Assembly: GCA_008638415.1 (NCBI GenBank)
Contig: VWVT01000013.1
Span: 62,001-126,000 of the forward strand
From: Nocardiopsis sinuspersici
GTDB taxonomy: Bacteria; Actinomycetota; Actinomycetes; Streptosporangiales; Streptosporangiaceae
Direction: 5' to 3'
Length of the DNA stretch: 64,000 nt
This document shows positions 7,035 to 15,555 of this stretch, piece by piece. The notes beneath the pieces were generated by a model, which saw nothing but the letters and a program-made list of their open reading frames with translations, did no database searches and was not told where the DNA came from. A program made the translations under genes and the position numbers. Numbering within the stretch: the stretch's first letter is position 1; every line of letters begins with the position of its first letter.

Positions 7035-7916
7035 TCAGTCGGGACGTCGCGGGACGTCCATCGCCGCGAGGAGCCTCGGATCGATCACCGACAGGACCTC
7101 GACGATCCGGCCACCGGCCACGGTGCAGGCCATCACGGCCACCGGCCTGCCGCCGGCGCCCCACACCACGACCCCCGGCTCGCCGTTGACGAGGGCGCGG
7201 CGCGCGGTCACCTTCGCGTGGCGTGCGTGCTGTAGCCTCCCGGCCACCTCGGTCGCCCCCAGCCTGACGACCACGCCGCGCGGCGTGTGGGCGCGCCACA
7301 TCACCTCCGGGTCGAGCACCCGCAGCAGCCCCTCGAAGTCCCCGCTCCGCGCCGCCGCGAGAAAGGCGTCGACCACCGCGCGCTGCTGCCGCCGTTCGCT
7401 GGTCGGGCGACGTGTGCCCCGCACCTTGCGGCGGGCCCGGCTGGCGAGCATCTTGGTGGCGTCCGTGGACCTGCCGACGATCTGGCCGATCTCCTCGAAC
7501 GGCACCGCGAACATGTCGTGCAGCACGAAGGCCAGCCGTTCGGCGGGGTGGAGGGTGTCGAGCACCACGAGCAGCGCCAGTCCCACCGAGTCGGCGAGCA
7601 GCACGTCGTCCTCGGGTTCCCGGCCGTCGTCCTCGGTCACCACGAGGTCGGGCAGCCGGTCCTCGTACGGCGCCTCGGGTCTGGTCCCGCGCGAGCGCAG
7701 CATGTCGATGCACACACGGCCCACCACGGTGGTCAGCCAGCCTGCGAGGTTGTCGATCGAGGCCGCGTCCTGGCGCGCCAACCGCAGCCACGCCTCCTGT
7801 ACCGCGTCCTCCGCGTCCGCCCGCGACCCGAGCATCCGGTAGGCCACCGCGACGAGGCGCCCGCGCTGCTCCTCGAAGGCCTCTGCCACGGTTTCCTCCG
7901 GAACGGATCCGGTCAT
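7035..7916 (-). CDS. ECF41-type RNA polymerase sigma factor with SnoaL-like tail
   Basis: 293 residues from ATG 7916 (GGAAGG seven bases upstream; an alternative GTG at 7931 overlaps that site). Sigma region 2 is seen as RLVAVAYRMLGSRADAEDAV then QEAWLRLAR, and region 4 as LHPAERLAFVLHDMFAVPFE then EIGQIVGRSTDATKMLASRA. A C-terminal SnoaL/NTF2-like domain (about residues 185-285, VVDAFLAAARSGDFEGLLRV...) is typical of ECF41, where it replaces a separate anti-sigma factor and modulates activity. It is upstream of a CMD-family gene and divergent from a DoxX gene, the known ECF41 neighbourhood. Likely autoregulated. Confidence 0.92.
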   Translation of the reverse strand: MTGSVPEETVAEAFEEQRGRLVAVAYRMLGSRADAEDAVQEAWLRLARQDAASIDNLAGWLTTVVGRVCIDMLRSRGTRPEAPYEDRLPDLVVTEDDGREPEDDVLLADSVGLALLVVLDTLHPAERLAFVLHDMFAVPFEEIGQIVGRSTDATKMLASRARRKVRGTRRPTSERRQQRAVVDAFLAAARSGDFEGLLRVLDPEVMWRAHTPRGVVVRLGATEVAGRLQHARHAKVTARRALVNGEPGVVVWGAGGRPVAVMACTVAGGRIVEVLSVIDPRLLAAMDVPRRPD

Positions 7917-7995
7917 GTCGTTACCTTCCACGAGCGGGTTTCGTCATGGATATGACGGGCCCGGAAGGGTCAAGGTAACCGGCAAGGGGAAACTC

Positions 7996-8379
7996 ATGCA
8001 TCTCGCTCTGTGGATCGTCACCGGACTGCTGGCCGCCGTCTTCCTCTTCGCGGGCGCCGCCAAGCTGTTCGTTCCCCGGGAGAAGCTGGCCAGGGCTCCC
8101 GGCGGGGGATGGGCCGAGGACTTCGGCGCGGGCTTCGTCAAGGCCCTCGGCGCGGTCGAGGTTCTGGGCGCGGTCGGCCTGGTCCTGCCCGCCGTGCTCG
8201 GCGTCGCACCGGTCCTGGTGCCGCTGGCGGCCGTCGGGCTGATGGTGGTCATGGCCGGTGCGGCGGTCGTGACCTTTCGTCGTCGAGAGCCCCTGCACGC
8301 GTTGGTGAACCTGGCCTACCTCGCCCTGGCCGCCTTCGTGGCGTGGGGCCGGTTCGGCCCCGAGTCCTTCGTCGGCTGA
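7996..8379 (+). CDS. DoxX-family membrane protein
   Basis: 127 residues, with four hydrophobic helices (about 1-18, 50-66, 72-94 and 103-120). The N-terminal LAAVFLFAGAAKLFVPREKL is the usual DoxX helix-1 signature. Start ATG 7996 follows AAGGGGAAA. It is integral to the cytoplasmic membrane. DoxX-like proteins are linked to redox and thiol homeostasis in some actinobacteria. Divergent from the ECF41 gene with about 80 nt between starts, so it may share its promoter region; it ends nine bases from the convergent TetR gene. Confidence 0.85.
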   Translation: MHLALWIVTGLLAAVFLFAGAAKLFVPREKLARAPGGGWAEDFGAGFVKALGAVEVLGAVGLVLPAVLGVAPVLVPLAAVGLMVVMAGAAVVTFRRREPLHALVNLAYLALAAFVAWGRFGPESFVG

Positions 8380-8388
8380 CCGTGCGGG

Positions 8389-9003
8389 TCAGGGGAAGAG
8401 AGTCCTGTCGAGCATGGCGACGAGGTCCTCTGCGGCGGCGAGCGGGTCGAAGCCGGGGTGGTCCAGGTGCTCGGCCACGATCGCGTCGATGCCGCCGCCG
8501 ACGATCAGCGCCGTAGTGCGCAGATCCAGGCCGGCGTCCGTCTCCGAGCCCGCCCCGTGTGCCCGCCGGGCGGCGTGCATCAGGTCAGCCAGGGGGCGCC
8601 AGCGCTCGCTGGAGCGGCGGTCCTCACCGTCGGCCACCGCGTCGACGATCACCCGGGTGTGCCCGGGGTGGTCCCGCAGGTAGCCGACCATCGAAAGGAC
8701 GTAGGCGGCGGGCGCCCGCTCGGCGCCGGCGCTCTCGACGGCCGCGCCCACGTGCTCCACCAGACCCGTCAGCGCGCTCTCGTGGGCCGCGCGCACCAGG
8801 GCGTCCTTGGAACCGAAGTGGTACAGCACCGCGGCCTTGGTGATACCGGCGGCTTCGGCGATGCGGGCCAGCGAGGTGCCCGCGTTCCCGTTTTCGGCGA
8901 TGAGCCGGACCGTCACGTCGATGAGCTGGGCGCGTCGCGCCTGTTCGGTCAGGGTGGGCTCTCCGGGCTTTCGCGCCGGGGAACGGGGGTTCTCTCTTGC
9001 CAT
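8389..9003 (-). CDS. TetR-family repressor
   Basis: 204 residues. The N-terminal HTH reads RRAQLIDVTVRLIAENGNAG then TSLARIAEAAGITKAAVLYH and FGSKDALVRA (about 24-73). The effector domain is of the TetR_C type with ...VIVDAVADGEDRR.... It is divergent from a membrane-anchored hydrolase gene, and two tandem 18-bp operator-like sequences fill the gap between the two starts. It therefore most likely represses itself and the hydrolase. Confidence 0.92.
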   Translation of the reverse strand: MARENPRSPARKPGEPTLTEQARRAQLIDVTVRLIAENGNAGTSLARIAEAAGITKAAVLYHFGSKDALVRAAHESALTGLVEHVGAAVESAGAERAPAAYVLSMVGYLRDHPGHTRVIVDAVADGEDRRSSERWRPLADLMHAARRAHGAGSETDAGLDLRTTALIVGGGIDAIVAEHLDHPGFDPLAAAEDLVAMLDRTLFP

Positions 9004-9012
9004 GACTCCAGA

Positions 9013-9050
9013 ACTTACCGTACGGTCAGATTACTTACCAGTCGGTTAGG
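9013..9050. promoter_or_regulatory. tandem TetR operators
   Basis: Two aligned copies of the sequence ACTTACC-N3/4-CGGT(C/T)AG(A/G), at 9013-9030 and 9033-9050, are spaced 20 bp start to start. The first contains the palindrome ACCGTACGGT. The second ends a few bases before the GTG start of the hydrolase gene, so a bound repressor would block transcription. Assignment to the adjacent TetR protein is by position. Confidence 0.65.
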
Positions 9051-9057
9051 GGGCGTG

Positions 9058-10041
9058 GTGGAGAAGAGGAAGCGAAACCGGTGGGTCATCGTGCTCGGCG
9101 CCGTCGCCGCCGTGGTGCTCCTCGCCGCGATCGCTCTGCGCACGCCCTCCCCGGTCGGGCACTGGCGCTCGGCCGAGGGGCACGACGCGTTCATGGAGGC
9201 CTACGAGGCCGCGATGGCGGAGATGCCCCGGCCGGACGCAGAGATCGACGTGCGCACGGACTACGGCGTCGTGCGGATGTACCGCTTCGAGGGGACGGGA
9301 GAGGCGGGCGCCGCGCGGAGTCCGCTGGTGCTCCTGCCCGGGCGTGCGTCGGCCTCGCCGGTCTGGGCGGACAACCTGCCGTCCCTGCTGGAGGTGGGGG
9401 ACGTCTACACGGTCGACCTGCTGGGCGAGCCCGGCCTGAGCGTGCAGGCCAGGCCCATCGAGGACGACGATGACCAGGCGGAGTGGCTGCACCAGGCCCT
9501 CGGCGGCCTGCCCGAGGAGGAGTTCCACGTGGTGGGACTGTCGATCGGCGGCTGGACGGCGGCCAACCTCGCCACGCGCGAACCCTCGCGCCTCGCCACC
9601 GTGACGCTGGTCGAGCCGGTGTTCGTCCTCGACGGCATGCCCCTGGAGGTCGTCCTGCGCTCCTTGCCCGCCACGCTGCCCTGGCTGCCGAGGTCCTGGC
9701 GCGACGGATTCAACTCCTGGACCGCGGGCGGCGCGCCGGTGGAGGACGTGCCGGTCGCCGACATGATCGAGTCCGGGATGCGCGACTACGCGCTCAAGCT
9801 GCCCCAGCCCGCCAGGATCGCTGAGGAGGCGCTCGCCGACCTGGACATGCCCGTGCTGGCGGTCATCGCCGGGGAGTCGGTGATGCACGACCCGGACACC
9901 GCGGTCGCCACCGCCGAGCGCGCGCTGAGCCGCGCAACGGTGGAGGTCTACCCCGACGCCTCGCACGCGGTCAACGGCGAGTACCCGCGGGAGCTGGCCG
10001 CCGACATCGACGCCTTCCTGGACGGGGCCGACCGCACCTGA
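9058..10041 (+). CDS. membrane-anchored alpha/beta hydrolase
   Basis: 327 residues from GTG 9058; another GTG at 9055 is equally in frame. An N-terminal positively charged stretch, MEKRKRNRW, followed by a hydrophobic helix (about 9-27) predicts a signal anchor or uncleaved signal, with the catalytic domain outside. The nucleophile is Ser162 in VVGLSIGGW and the general base His303 in DASHAV. The fold order fits alpha/beta hydrolases of the haloperoxidase/esterase group. The divergent TetR regulator and the operators overlapping its start suggest substrate-induced expression. It is followed at 10090 by the second copy of the palindromic element. Confidence 0.82.
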   Translation: MEKRKRNRWVIVLGAVAAVVLLAAIALRTPSPVGHWRSAEGHDAFMEAYEAAMAEMPRPDAEIDVRTDYGVVRMYRFEGTGEAGAARSPLVLLPGRASASPVWADNLPSLLEVGDVYTVDLLGEPGLSVQARPIEDDDDQAEWLHQALGGLPEEEFHVVGLSIGGWTAANLATREPSRLATVTLVEPVFVLDGMPLEVVLRSLPATLPWLPRSWRDGFNSWTAGGAPVEDVPVADMIESGMRDYALKLPQPARIAEEALADLDMPVLAVIAGESVMHDPDTAVATAERALSRATVEVYPDASHAVNGEYPRELAADIDAFLDGADRT

Positions 10042-10089
10042 GGGGAGCGCACCGGTGCGGTGACCGAGAAGGTGCTGGCTCCCGACAGC

Positions 10090-10150
10090 GATGATCTTGC
10101 TCCCAGTGGCACTGTCGGCGGTCGAGAGTGCCACTGGGAGCAAGATCATC
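10090..10150. repeat. 61-bp palindromic element, copy 2 (perfect arms)
   Basis: Arms 10090-10113 and 10127-10150 are exact reverse complements over 24 nt, beginning GATGATCTTGCTCCCAGTGG, around a 13-nt loop. The loop differs from copy 1 (1943-2003) at one base. The two copies lie about 8 kb apart, both just outside coding sequence. Confidence 0.85.
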
Positions 10151-10887
10151 CGGTGAAGGTTCCCGGTGGCCGACCTGGCTGGAGGCGCGTTCGACCAGGA
10201 GGCCCCGGCCCCGGTTCCGGCCGCCGCGACCGGGGCCGGGACCGGGGAGAAGCGTCCAGGGGGGAGAACGGGGGTGCGTGTAGGATGAGAGGGAACGAAG
10301 ACGACATTTCGTTCCAAGAGCGCCCGGCTCGCCGGGCCAAGGGTGTGACGACGACGCACGATCCGGCATTTCAGGTCCGGGCCGCGGTGCCCCTGGCACA
10401 GGTCCGGAATCCGTGCCCTTTCCCGCACACCCGTGAGCGCGTTCCACGTTCACGTTTCCTCGTCCGGCAGCAGCGCACGCACGACCCGCTTGCTCCGGGG
10501 ATTGTGGAGCACCCCATTTGATGGCTCCTTTCACCCACCATCCGACCGCCGTGTCCGACATTTCTCCCCAGGTCTCCACGCGGAGACCGAAGCGGGTGCC
10601 CGTTCGGATCCGCGGCGGCACCGGCCCGACGACGGACCCCGAGCGCCGTGACCACCCGCTCGACGTGCTCTGTTCGGACGGCGGCAGGATTGTCCCCGAC
10701 CCGTCCGGGGTAACCTTCTTCAGCGCGACGGGATTCTCTCTCCCGGCCGCGGCCCGGGCCCGGACCGGAGCACTGGGCGTCGACCTACGGTCGGCCACCC
10801 TGTCCACACGGGTCCACACATTTCTGGAAATCACCGGGACGCAGTACCTTCCACCGGTTAACACGAAGACGAGGGAGGCCCTGGTTG
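10151..10887. other. 737-bp non-coding interval before the desaturase
   Basis: I find no supportable gene. Short open frames here have no ribosome sites and read as shuffled Arg/Pro-rich peptides. The interval is less GC-rich than its surroundings. It contains a perfect 8-bp inverted repeat, GGAACGAA (10292-10299) / TTCGTTCC (10308-10315), with an 8-nt centre, which could be a regulator site. The last 100 bases carry the desaturase leader with GAGGGAGG at 10871. Confidence 0.5.
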
Positions 10888-11946
10888 ATGACTCAAGGTG
10901 ACAAGGTCGATTCCGGCACGGGAACGGGACGGCGGCGCGGAAGCGACTTCTCCGTCCTCTCCAGGACCGTGAGCGAGGCCGGACTGCTGAAGAAGCGCCC
11001 GGGCCACTACGCGGCGCGGATCGCGATCACACTGTCCCTGCTCTTCGCGACCTGGACGGTCTTCGTACTGATCGGGCCCTCCTGGTGGCAGATGCTGACG
11101 GCGGCGGCGCTCGCGGTGCTCTTCACCCAGACGGCCTTCATCGGGCACGACGCCGGACACCGGCAGATCTCCGACGACCAGCGGGTCAACACCCTGATCG
11201 GATGGATCCTCGGCGACCTGTTGGTGGGACTGGGATTCGGTTGGTGGGTCAGCAAGCACGACCGCCACCACGCCCATCCCAACCACGAGGGCAAGGACCC
11301 CGACATCGCCGGAGCCGCCCTGGCCTTCAGCCGGGAGCAGGCCCTCCAGCGCCGCCGCGGCCCGGCCCGGTGGCTGGCCCGCAGCCAGGCGTGGCTGTTC
11401 TTCCCGATGCTGCTCCTGGAGGCCTTCCACCTCCACGTCGCGTCGGTGCGCGAGATCGCGGGGAACAGGCTGCCGACGCGGGTCAGGATCGTGGAGGGCA
11501 CGCTCATGGCGCTCCACTTCATCGGCTACCTCGGGATCATCCTGATCACGCTCACCCCGCTCCAGGCACTGTGCTTCGTCCTGGTGCACCAGGGCCTGTT
11601 CGGCCTCTACATGGGCTGCTCCTTCGCCCCGAACCACAAGGGCATGCCCGTCATGGAGGAGGGGACCAAGACGGGTTTCCTGCCCCGCCAGGTCCTCACC
11701 TCCCGCAACATCCGCGGGGGCCCGCTGACCGACCTGGCCCTGGGCGGGCTGAACTACCAGATCGAGCACCACCTGTTCCCCACGATGCCCAGGCCCAACC
11801 TGCGCCGGGTGCAGCCCCTGGTCCGGGAGGCGTGCGAGCGGTACGGGCTCTCCTACTACGAGACGAGCCTCCTGCGCTCCTACACCGAGGTGTTGCAGCA
11901 CCTGCACAGGGTGGGCGGCCCGCTGCGTCCGGAACTCGAGTACTGA
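10888..11946 (+). CDS. acyl-lipid fatty acid desaturase
   Basis: 352 residues from ATG 10888, nine bases after GAGGGAGG. An integral membrane di-iron desaturase with all three histidine boxes: HDAGHR (87-92), HDRHHAHPNH (124-133) and QIEHH (291-295). The QxxHH third box is the mark of front-end/acyl-lipid desaturases such as the mycobacterial DesA3 type. Hydrophobic segments lie around 37-80 and 200-245. It introduces a double bond into membrane-lipid acyl chains and needs an electron donor, which is not encoded nearby. It stands alone with a long leader, so it is probably individually regulated (temperature or membrane state, inferred). Confidence 0.93.
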   Translation: MTQGDKVDSGTGTGRRRGSDFSVLSRTVSEAGLLKKRPGHYAARIAITLSLLFATWTVFVLIGPSWWQMLTAAALAVLFTQTAFIGHDAGHRQISDDQRVNTLIGWILGDLLVGLGFGWWVSKHDRHHAHPNHEGKDPDIAGAALAFSREQALQRRRGPARWLARSQAWLFFPMLLLEAFHLHVASVREIAGNRLPTRVRIVEGTLMALHFIGYLGIILITLTPLQALCFVLVHQGLFGLYMGCSFAPNHKGMPVMEEGTKTGFLPRQVLTSRNIRGGPLTDLALGGLNYQIEHHLFPTMPRPNLRRVQPLVREACERYGLSYYETSLLRSYTEVLQHLHRVGGPLRPELEY

Positions 11947-11971
11947 GTCCTCCTTCGGGAGTGTTCCTCAG

Positions 11972-11992
11972 GGGCCCGCGGGCGGCGGGCCC
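11972..11992. terminator. weak convergent hairpin
   Basis: GGGCCCGC (11972-11979) pairs with GCGGGCCC (11985-11992) across a 5-nt loop, between the convergent desaturase and TetR genes. Short stem and no T-tract. Confidence 0.4.
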
Positions 11993-12043
11993 GAGATGAG
12001 GCGGGGGACACGGCCCGGGTCCGCCTGTCGGGGCCGGTGCGCC

Positions 12044-12721
12044 TCAGGCGCCCGGGCCGTGTCCGAAGGCGGGAAGGCCGTGCGCGGCCGTGGTCAGAGC
12101 GGTGCGGACCAGGCCGCCCACGCCGCCCGGAGGGGCCTCCGGCGAGTCGGGTGAGCGCCGGGCCCGCTCCTCGGCGGCCAGGCGCAGCGCCGCGTTGAGC
12201 ATGGCCGCCTGCACGCGGACGGACAGGTCGTCCGCGGAGCTCGCGGAGCGGGCGGCGATGATGTCGGCGAAGACCGACTCGGCCGCGTGGTGGACCTCCA
12301 GCCAGACCGCCATGAGCCCCGGTTCGGCGCGGGTCATCCGGATGAGGTCCATGACGGAGTCCTCCAGGAGCGGGGCGTCGCCGTCGAAGAGCCCCTCCCG
12401 GTCCAGGTACTCCAGCAGGGGCGTGTCCGCCGGGCAGGCGCGCAGGTGACCGGCCACGAGGTCCAGGCCCTCGGTGAGCAGGGGCCGGACGCAGCTCTCC
12501 TTGGTGGGGAAGTACCGCCACAGCGTCCTGGTGGAGATCCCGATCACGCGCGCGATGTCGTCGCCGGTGGTGCCCGAGACCCCGTGCGCGGTGAACAGCC
12601 CCACGGCGGCGCGTGCGATCTCCATGCGGACGGTCTCCCGGTGCCGCTCGGTCATGGGCGGGCGGCCCCTGCCCGAGCGCACGCGGGCGGAACCGTGGGA
12701 CGGGGTCCTCGCCACAGCCAT
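12044..12721 (-). CDS. TetR-family regulator
   Basis: 225 residues taking ATG 12721 as start; a TTG 63 bases upstream would overlap the operator and is rejected, but no good ribosome site decides the matter. HTH: RMEIARAAVGLFTAHGVSGT then TGDDIARVIGISTRTLWRYF and PTKESCVRPL. The C-terminal region resembles the MftR-like TetR_C family. It is divergent from an SDR gene, with a TTTGTC/GACAAA dyad between them, so control of the SDR gene is likely. Confidence 0.88.
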   Translation of the reverse strand: MAVARTPSHGSARVRSGRGRPPMTERHRETVRMEIARAAVGLFTAHGVSGTTGDDIARVIGISTRTLWRYFPTKESCVRPLLTEGLDLVAGHLRACPADTPLLEYLDREGLFDGDAPLLEDSVMDLIRMTRAEPGLMAVWLEVHHAAESVFADIIAARSASSADDLSVRVQAAMLNAALRLAAEERARRSPDSPEAPPGGVGGLVRTALTTAAHGLPAFGHGPGA

Positions 12722-12786
12722 CCCTTCGCTCGTCCTGGCTCCAAGGCGGTCCAACCCTATCCCCGCCCACGACTCTCGCGGCAATA

Positions 12787-12805
12787 TTTGTCACTGAACG
12801 ACAAA
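12787..12805. promoter_or_regulatory. TetR-type operator dyad
   Basis: TTTGTC-ACTGAAC-GACAAA: 6-bp perfect arms with a 7-bp centre, in the divergent TetR/SDR region. Position suggests it serves the adjacent TetR protein. Confidence 0.55.
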
Positions 12806-12895
12806 AAGTCATAAGGTGACGGACGGCGACCGTGGGGCCACCGCGGTCCGCCCTGCGGCCACGCGGGGCCGACAGTGCCAACGAGAGGACTTTCC

Positions 12896-13660
12896 ATGGC
12901 CGACCTGGGCCTGAAGGACAAGAACGCCATCGTCACCGGAGGCGGCTCCGGGATCGGACGGTCGACCGCCCTGCGACTGGCCGAGGGCGGAGCCAGGATC
13001 CTGGTCGCCGACCTCGACGCAGACGCCGCCCGGGGCGTGGCCGAGGAGATCCGCGCGGCCGGGGGCACGGCGGAGGCCGTCATCGGAGACCTCAGCCGCC
13101 AGGACGTTGTCGACGAGGTCGTGGCCACCGCCACCGACCGCCTGGGCGGGATCGACATCCTGGTCAACAACGCCGGCGTCATGGACGACATGTCCGCCAC
13201 CGCCGACGTGAGCGACCAGGTCTGGGAGCGGCTGATCCGGGTCAACCTGACCGCGCCCTTCCTGATCACCCGCGCCGTCCTGCCGCACATGGTCGGGAAG
13301 AGCGCCGGATCGATCGTCTTCACCGTCTCCGAGGCGTCCCTGCGCGGCAGCGCGTCCGGCGCGGCCTACACCGCCTCCAAGCACGGCGTGGCCGGGCTCG
13401 TGAAGTCCACCGCGATCATGTACCGGGACCAGGGCGTCCGCGTCAACGCCGTCGCCCCGGGCGGCACCGCCACCGGTATCAGCGTCGACCTCGACCCCGA
13501 GGCCCACGGCCCGGCCGTGCTGGGCGGGTACGCCGCCAACATGGGCCGCGTGGCGCAGCCGGAGGAGCTGGCCGCGGCCATCGTCTTCCTGGCCTCCGAC
13601 GCCGCCAGCAACGTCAACGGCGTGATCCTGCCGGTCGACAACGGCTGGGCGGCCGTCTGA
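12896..13660 (+). CDS. SDR-family oxidoreductase (FabG-like)
   Basis: 254 residues from ATG 12896 (GAGAGG upstream), a standard classical SDR length. It has the nucleotide site TGGGSGIG (14-21), NNAG (91-94) and the catalytic triad Ser145 (VFTVSEAS), Tyr158 and Lys162 (YTASK). Asp39/Asp41 (VADLDAD) at the end of beta-2 suggests NAD rather than NADP preference. Divergently controlled with a TetR gene. The substrate is unknown; probably a secondary alcohol/ketone. Confidence 0.9.
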   Translation: MADLGLKDKNAIVTGGGSGIGRSTALRLAEGGARILVADLDADAARGVAEEIRAAGGTAEAVIGDLSRQDVVDEVVATATDRLGGIDILVNNAGVMDDMSATADVSDQVWERLIRVNLTAPFLITRAVLPHMVGKSAGSIVFTVSEASLRGSASGAAYTASKHGVAGLVKSTAIMYRDQGVRVNAVAPGGTATGISVDLDPEAHGPAVLGGYAANMGRVAQPEELAAAIVFLASDAASNVNGVILPVDNGWAAV

Positions 13661-14099
13661 CCGGAGTCCGGGCCCCGTCCGACGGCCCGCCGGGACGGCC
13701 GTGAACCGTTGGACGGGGCGATCCGGTTTCCCGGTGCAGGGAAAGGGGAACCGCGGCACCCGCCGTGCCGGCGACCGTTCTCCTTTTCCGTTCGCCGCGG
13801 GAAACCCCCTGCCGAATGCGCTCGGGTCCGACTCGTTCGAAGAAGCCACGCCACCGTTTCTCTGGTTCGGTGTTCCATTTCTCCTGAGACGATCTATCAG
13901 ACCAGGTCACGGCGCGTGCGGGGAATGCGACGCCTCTCGTTCTCGTTGTAACAGAGCAGGCGTTTCCATCGGAAACACCACCCCCGGGAAACCGTTCGGT
14001 GAGTGCTGGCCCGGTGGCCCTGCCAAGACGAGGAGAGCGAGAACTCCGGGGGGAGTATTGCGAAACACCGAACACGGGCCGGACGAGTCGGGCGGACGG
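13661..14099. other. 439-bp non-coding interval, relatively AT-rich
   Basis: No gene is supported. The middle part has many T-rich stretches compared with the surroundings. A dyad GTTTCC-ATC-GGAAAC (13962-13976) may be a regulator site; it resembles, in inverted order, the GGGAAAC/GTTTCCC operator at 23483. The open frame of the following KilAC gene runs back through here but shows no coding character. Confidence 0.45.
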
Positions 14100-14645
14100 G
14101 TGAGCGGACCGTTCCAGGAACCGCGGGCCGCGGTGGAGGAGGCGACCGGCCGGGCCGCAGCCCCCGCGGCGCTCGCGCTCGTGCCCTCCGGCGTCGATCT
14201 CGACTCGATGCCCTCCGAGGCGCTGGAGTCCATCGGCCGGCTCGGCGAGGCGATCTCCGCGGCCGCGAGGCAGGCCCTGGAGGCACGGGCCGCGGCCGGG
14301 GAACCGGCGTCCGCCGCACGCGCCTGGAACGTCCTGGTGTCGGCCGACGGGGACTACTCCGTCCGCGAGGCGGCCCACATCCTCAACCGCGACCCCGGCA
14401 TCTCCACGGGGCAGCGGCGGTTGTTCTCCTTCATCCGTGCCGAAGGTATGGTCTCCTCCGGAACCGACGTTCCCAAGGCCGGGCACGAGCGCCATCTGCG
14501 TCTGCGCCCCGTGTCCTACAGCCATCCCCGCACGGGCAGGCGCGTCTCGGCGAGACCGCAGCTACGGGTGACCGCCGAGGGGCTGAGGTATCTCCACCAG
14601 CGCTTGGGCGGGCCCGCCCGCCCCGCGGCGGACGAGGCGGCCTGA
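14100..14645 (+). CDS. KilAC (phage antirepressor C-terminal) domain protein
   Basis: About 181 residues using GTG 14100; TTG 14058 is an alternative and neither has a good ribosome site. The C-terminal half (about residues 82-170) is a KilAC-type module: DGDYSVREAAHILNRDPGIS, TGQRRLFSFIRAEGMVSS and HPRTGRRVSARPQLRVTAEG then LRYLHQRLG. This DNA-binding-associated domain normally ends phage antirepressors such as P22 Ant/P1 KilA. The N-terminal 80 residues are Ala-rich and helical (PSEALESIGRLGEAISAAAR) and show no Bro-N or KilA-N domain. There are no other phage genes nearby, so it is either a domesticated regulator or a prophage leftover. Confidence 0.7.
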   Translation: MSGPFQEPRAAVEEATGRAAAPAALALVPSGVDLDSMPSEALESIGRLGEAISAAARQALEARAAAGEPASAARAWNVLVSADGDYSVREAAHILNRDPGISTGQRRLFSFIRAEGMVSSGTDVPKAGHERHLRLRPVSYSHPRTGRRVSARPQLRVTAEGLRYLHQRLGGPARPAADEAA

Positions 14646-14696
14646 CCTGATCCGTCCAGCCTCCTGGACGCGGACGACGACAGACGGGAGACGGCC

Positions 14697-15521
14697 GTGC
14701 CGACAGGCGAGGACGGGACCGCGCTGGTCACCGGGGCCTCCGGAGGGATCGGCGAGCACTACGCGGCCCGGCTGGCCGAACGCGGATACGACCTCGTCCT
14801 GGTCTCCCGCGGCGCGGAGCGCCTCGACACCGTCGCCGCGCGTCTGCGCGAGCGGACCGGGGTCCGCGTCCAGACCCTGGCGGCCGACCTGTCCCGCACC
14901 GAGGGCGTCACCTCCGTCGGTCGGCGGGCCGCTGAGGACGACGTCGCGCTGGTGGTCAACAACGCCGGCGTCAACGGGTACGGGCCGTTCGAGCGGGTAC
15001 CGCCGGACGTGCTGCACCAGGTGGCCGCGCTCAACACGCTCGCACCGACGATGCTGGCCCGTGCGGCCCTGCCGGGGATGATCGAGCGCGGGAGGGGCGC
15101 GGTGGTCAACGTGGCCTCACTGCTGGCCTTCTCCGCCGACCTGCCCCCCGGACCGCTGCCGCACCGGGCCGTCTACGCCTCCACCAAGTCCTACCTCGTC
15201 ACGTTCACGCGCACCCTGGCGGCGGAGCTGCACGGAACCGGGGTCACCGTCCAGGTCTGCTGCCCGGGACCGACCGCGACGGACTTCCACCGCGTCCAGG
15301 GGCTGGAGGCCGGAAGCCCCGGAACGGCCGAGCACGGCGGTGAGCCCCGGGGCATGGACCCCGGGGACGTCGTCACGGCCTCGCTGGCGGCACTGGAGAG
15401 GCGGGAGGTCGTGTGCGTGCCCGGCCTGACGGACCCGTCGGCGCTCACCGGCCTGGCCGAGGCCGAGACCCGCGTCCGCGACCTGAGCGGCCCCGGCCTG
15501 GCCGAGCGCTACCGGACCTGA
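14697..15521 (+). CDS. SDR-family oxidoreductase (DltE/YqjQ-like)
   Basis: 274 residues from GTG 14697 with GACGGGAG upstream. Cofactor motif TGASGGIG (13-20), NNAG in VVNNAGVNGYG, and catalytic Tyr/Lys in YASTKSY with Ser in VVNVASLLAF. The overall shape (GASGGIGEHYAARLAERGYD, 'GPFE', and a long C-terminal tail) resembles DltE-type SDRs of unknown substrate. It follows the KilAC gene by 51 nt on the same strand and converges with aroE; no functional link is evident. Confidence 0.87.
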   Translation: MPTGEDGTALVTGASGGIGEHYAARLAERGYDLVLVSRGAERLDTVAARLRERTGVRVQTLAADLSRTEGVTSVGRRAAEDDVALVVNNAGVNGYGPFERVPPDVLHQVAALNTLAPTMLARAALPGMIERGRGAVVNVASLLAFSADLPPGPLPHRAVYASTKSYLVTFTRTLAAELHGTGVTVQVCCPGPTATDFHRVQGLEAGSPGTAEHGGEPRGMDPGDVVTASLAALERREVVCVPGLTDPSALTGLAEAETRVRDLSGPGLAERYRT

Positions 15522-15555
15522 CCCCGGGGCGCTCCGCTCCTCCCCGGAGCCGCGA

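Noticed and set aside
10518-10901. 127-residue frame before the desaturase
   Set aside because: No ribosome site, shuffled composition, and it overlaps the desaturase start region.
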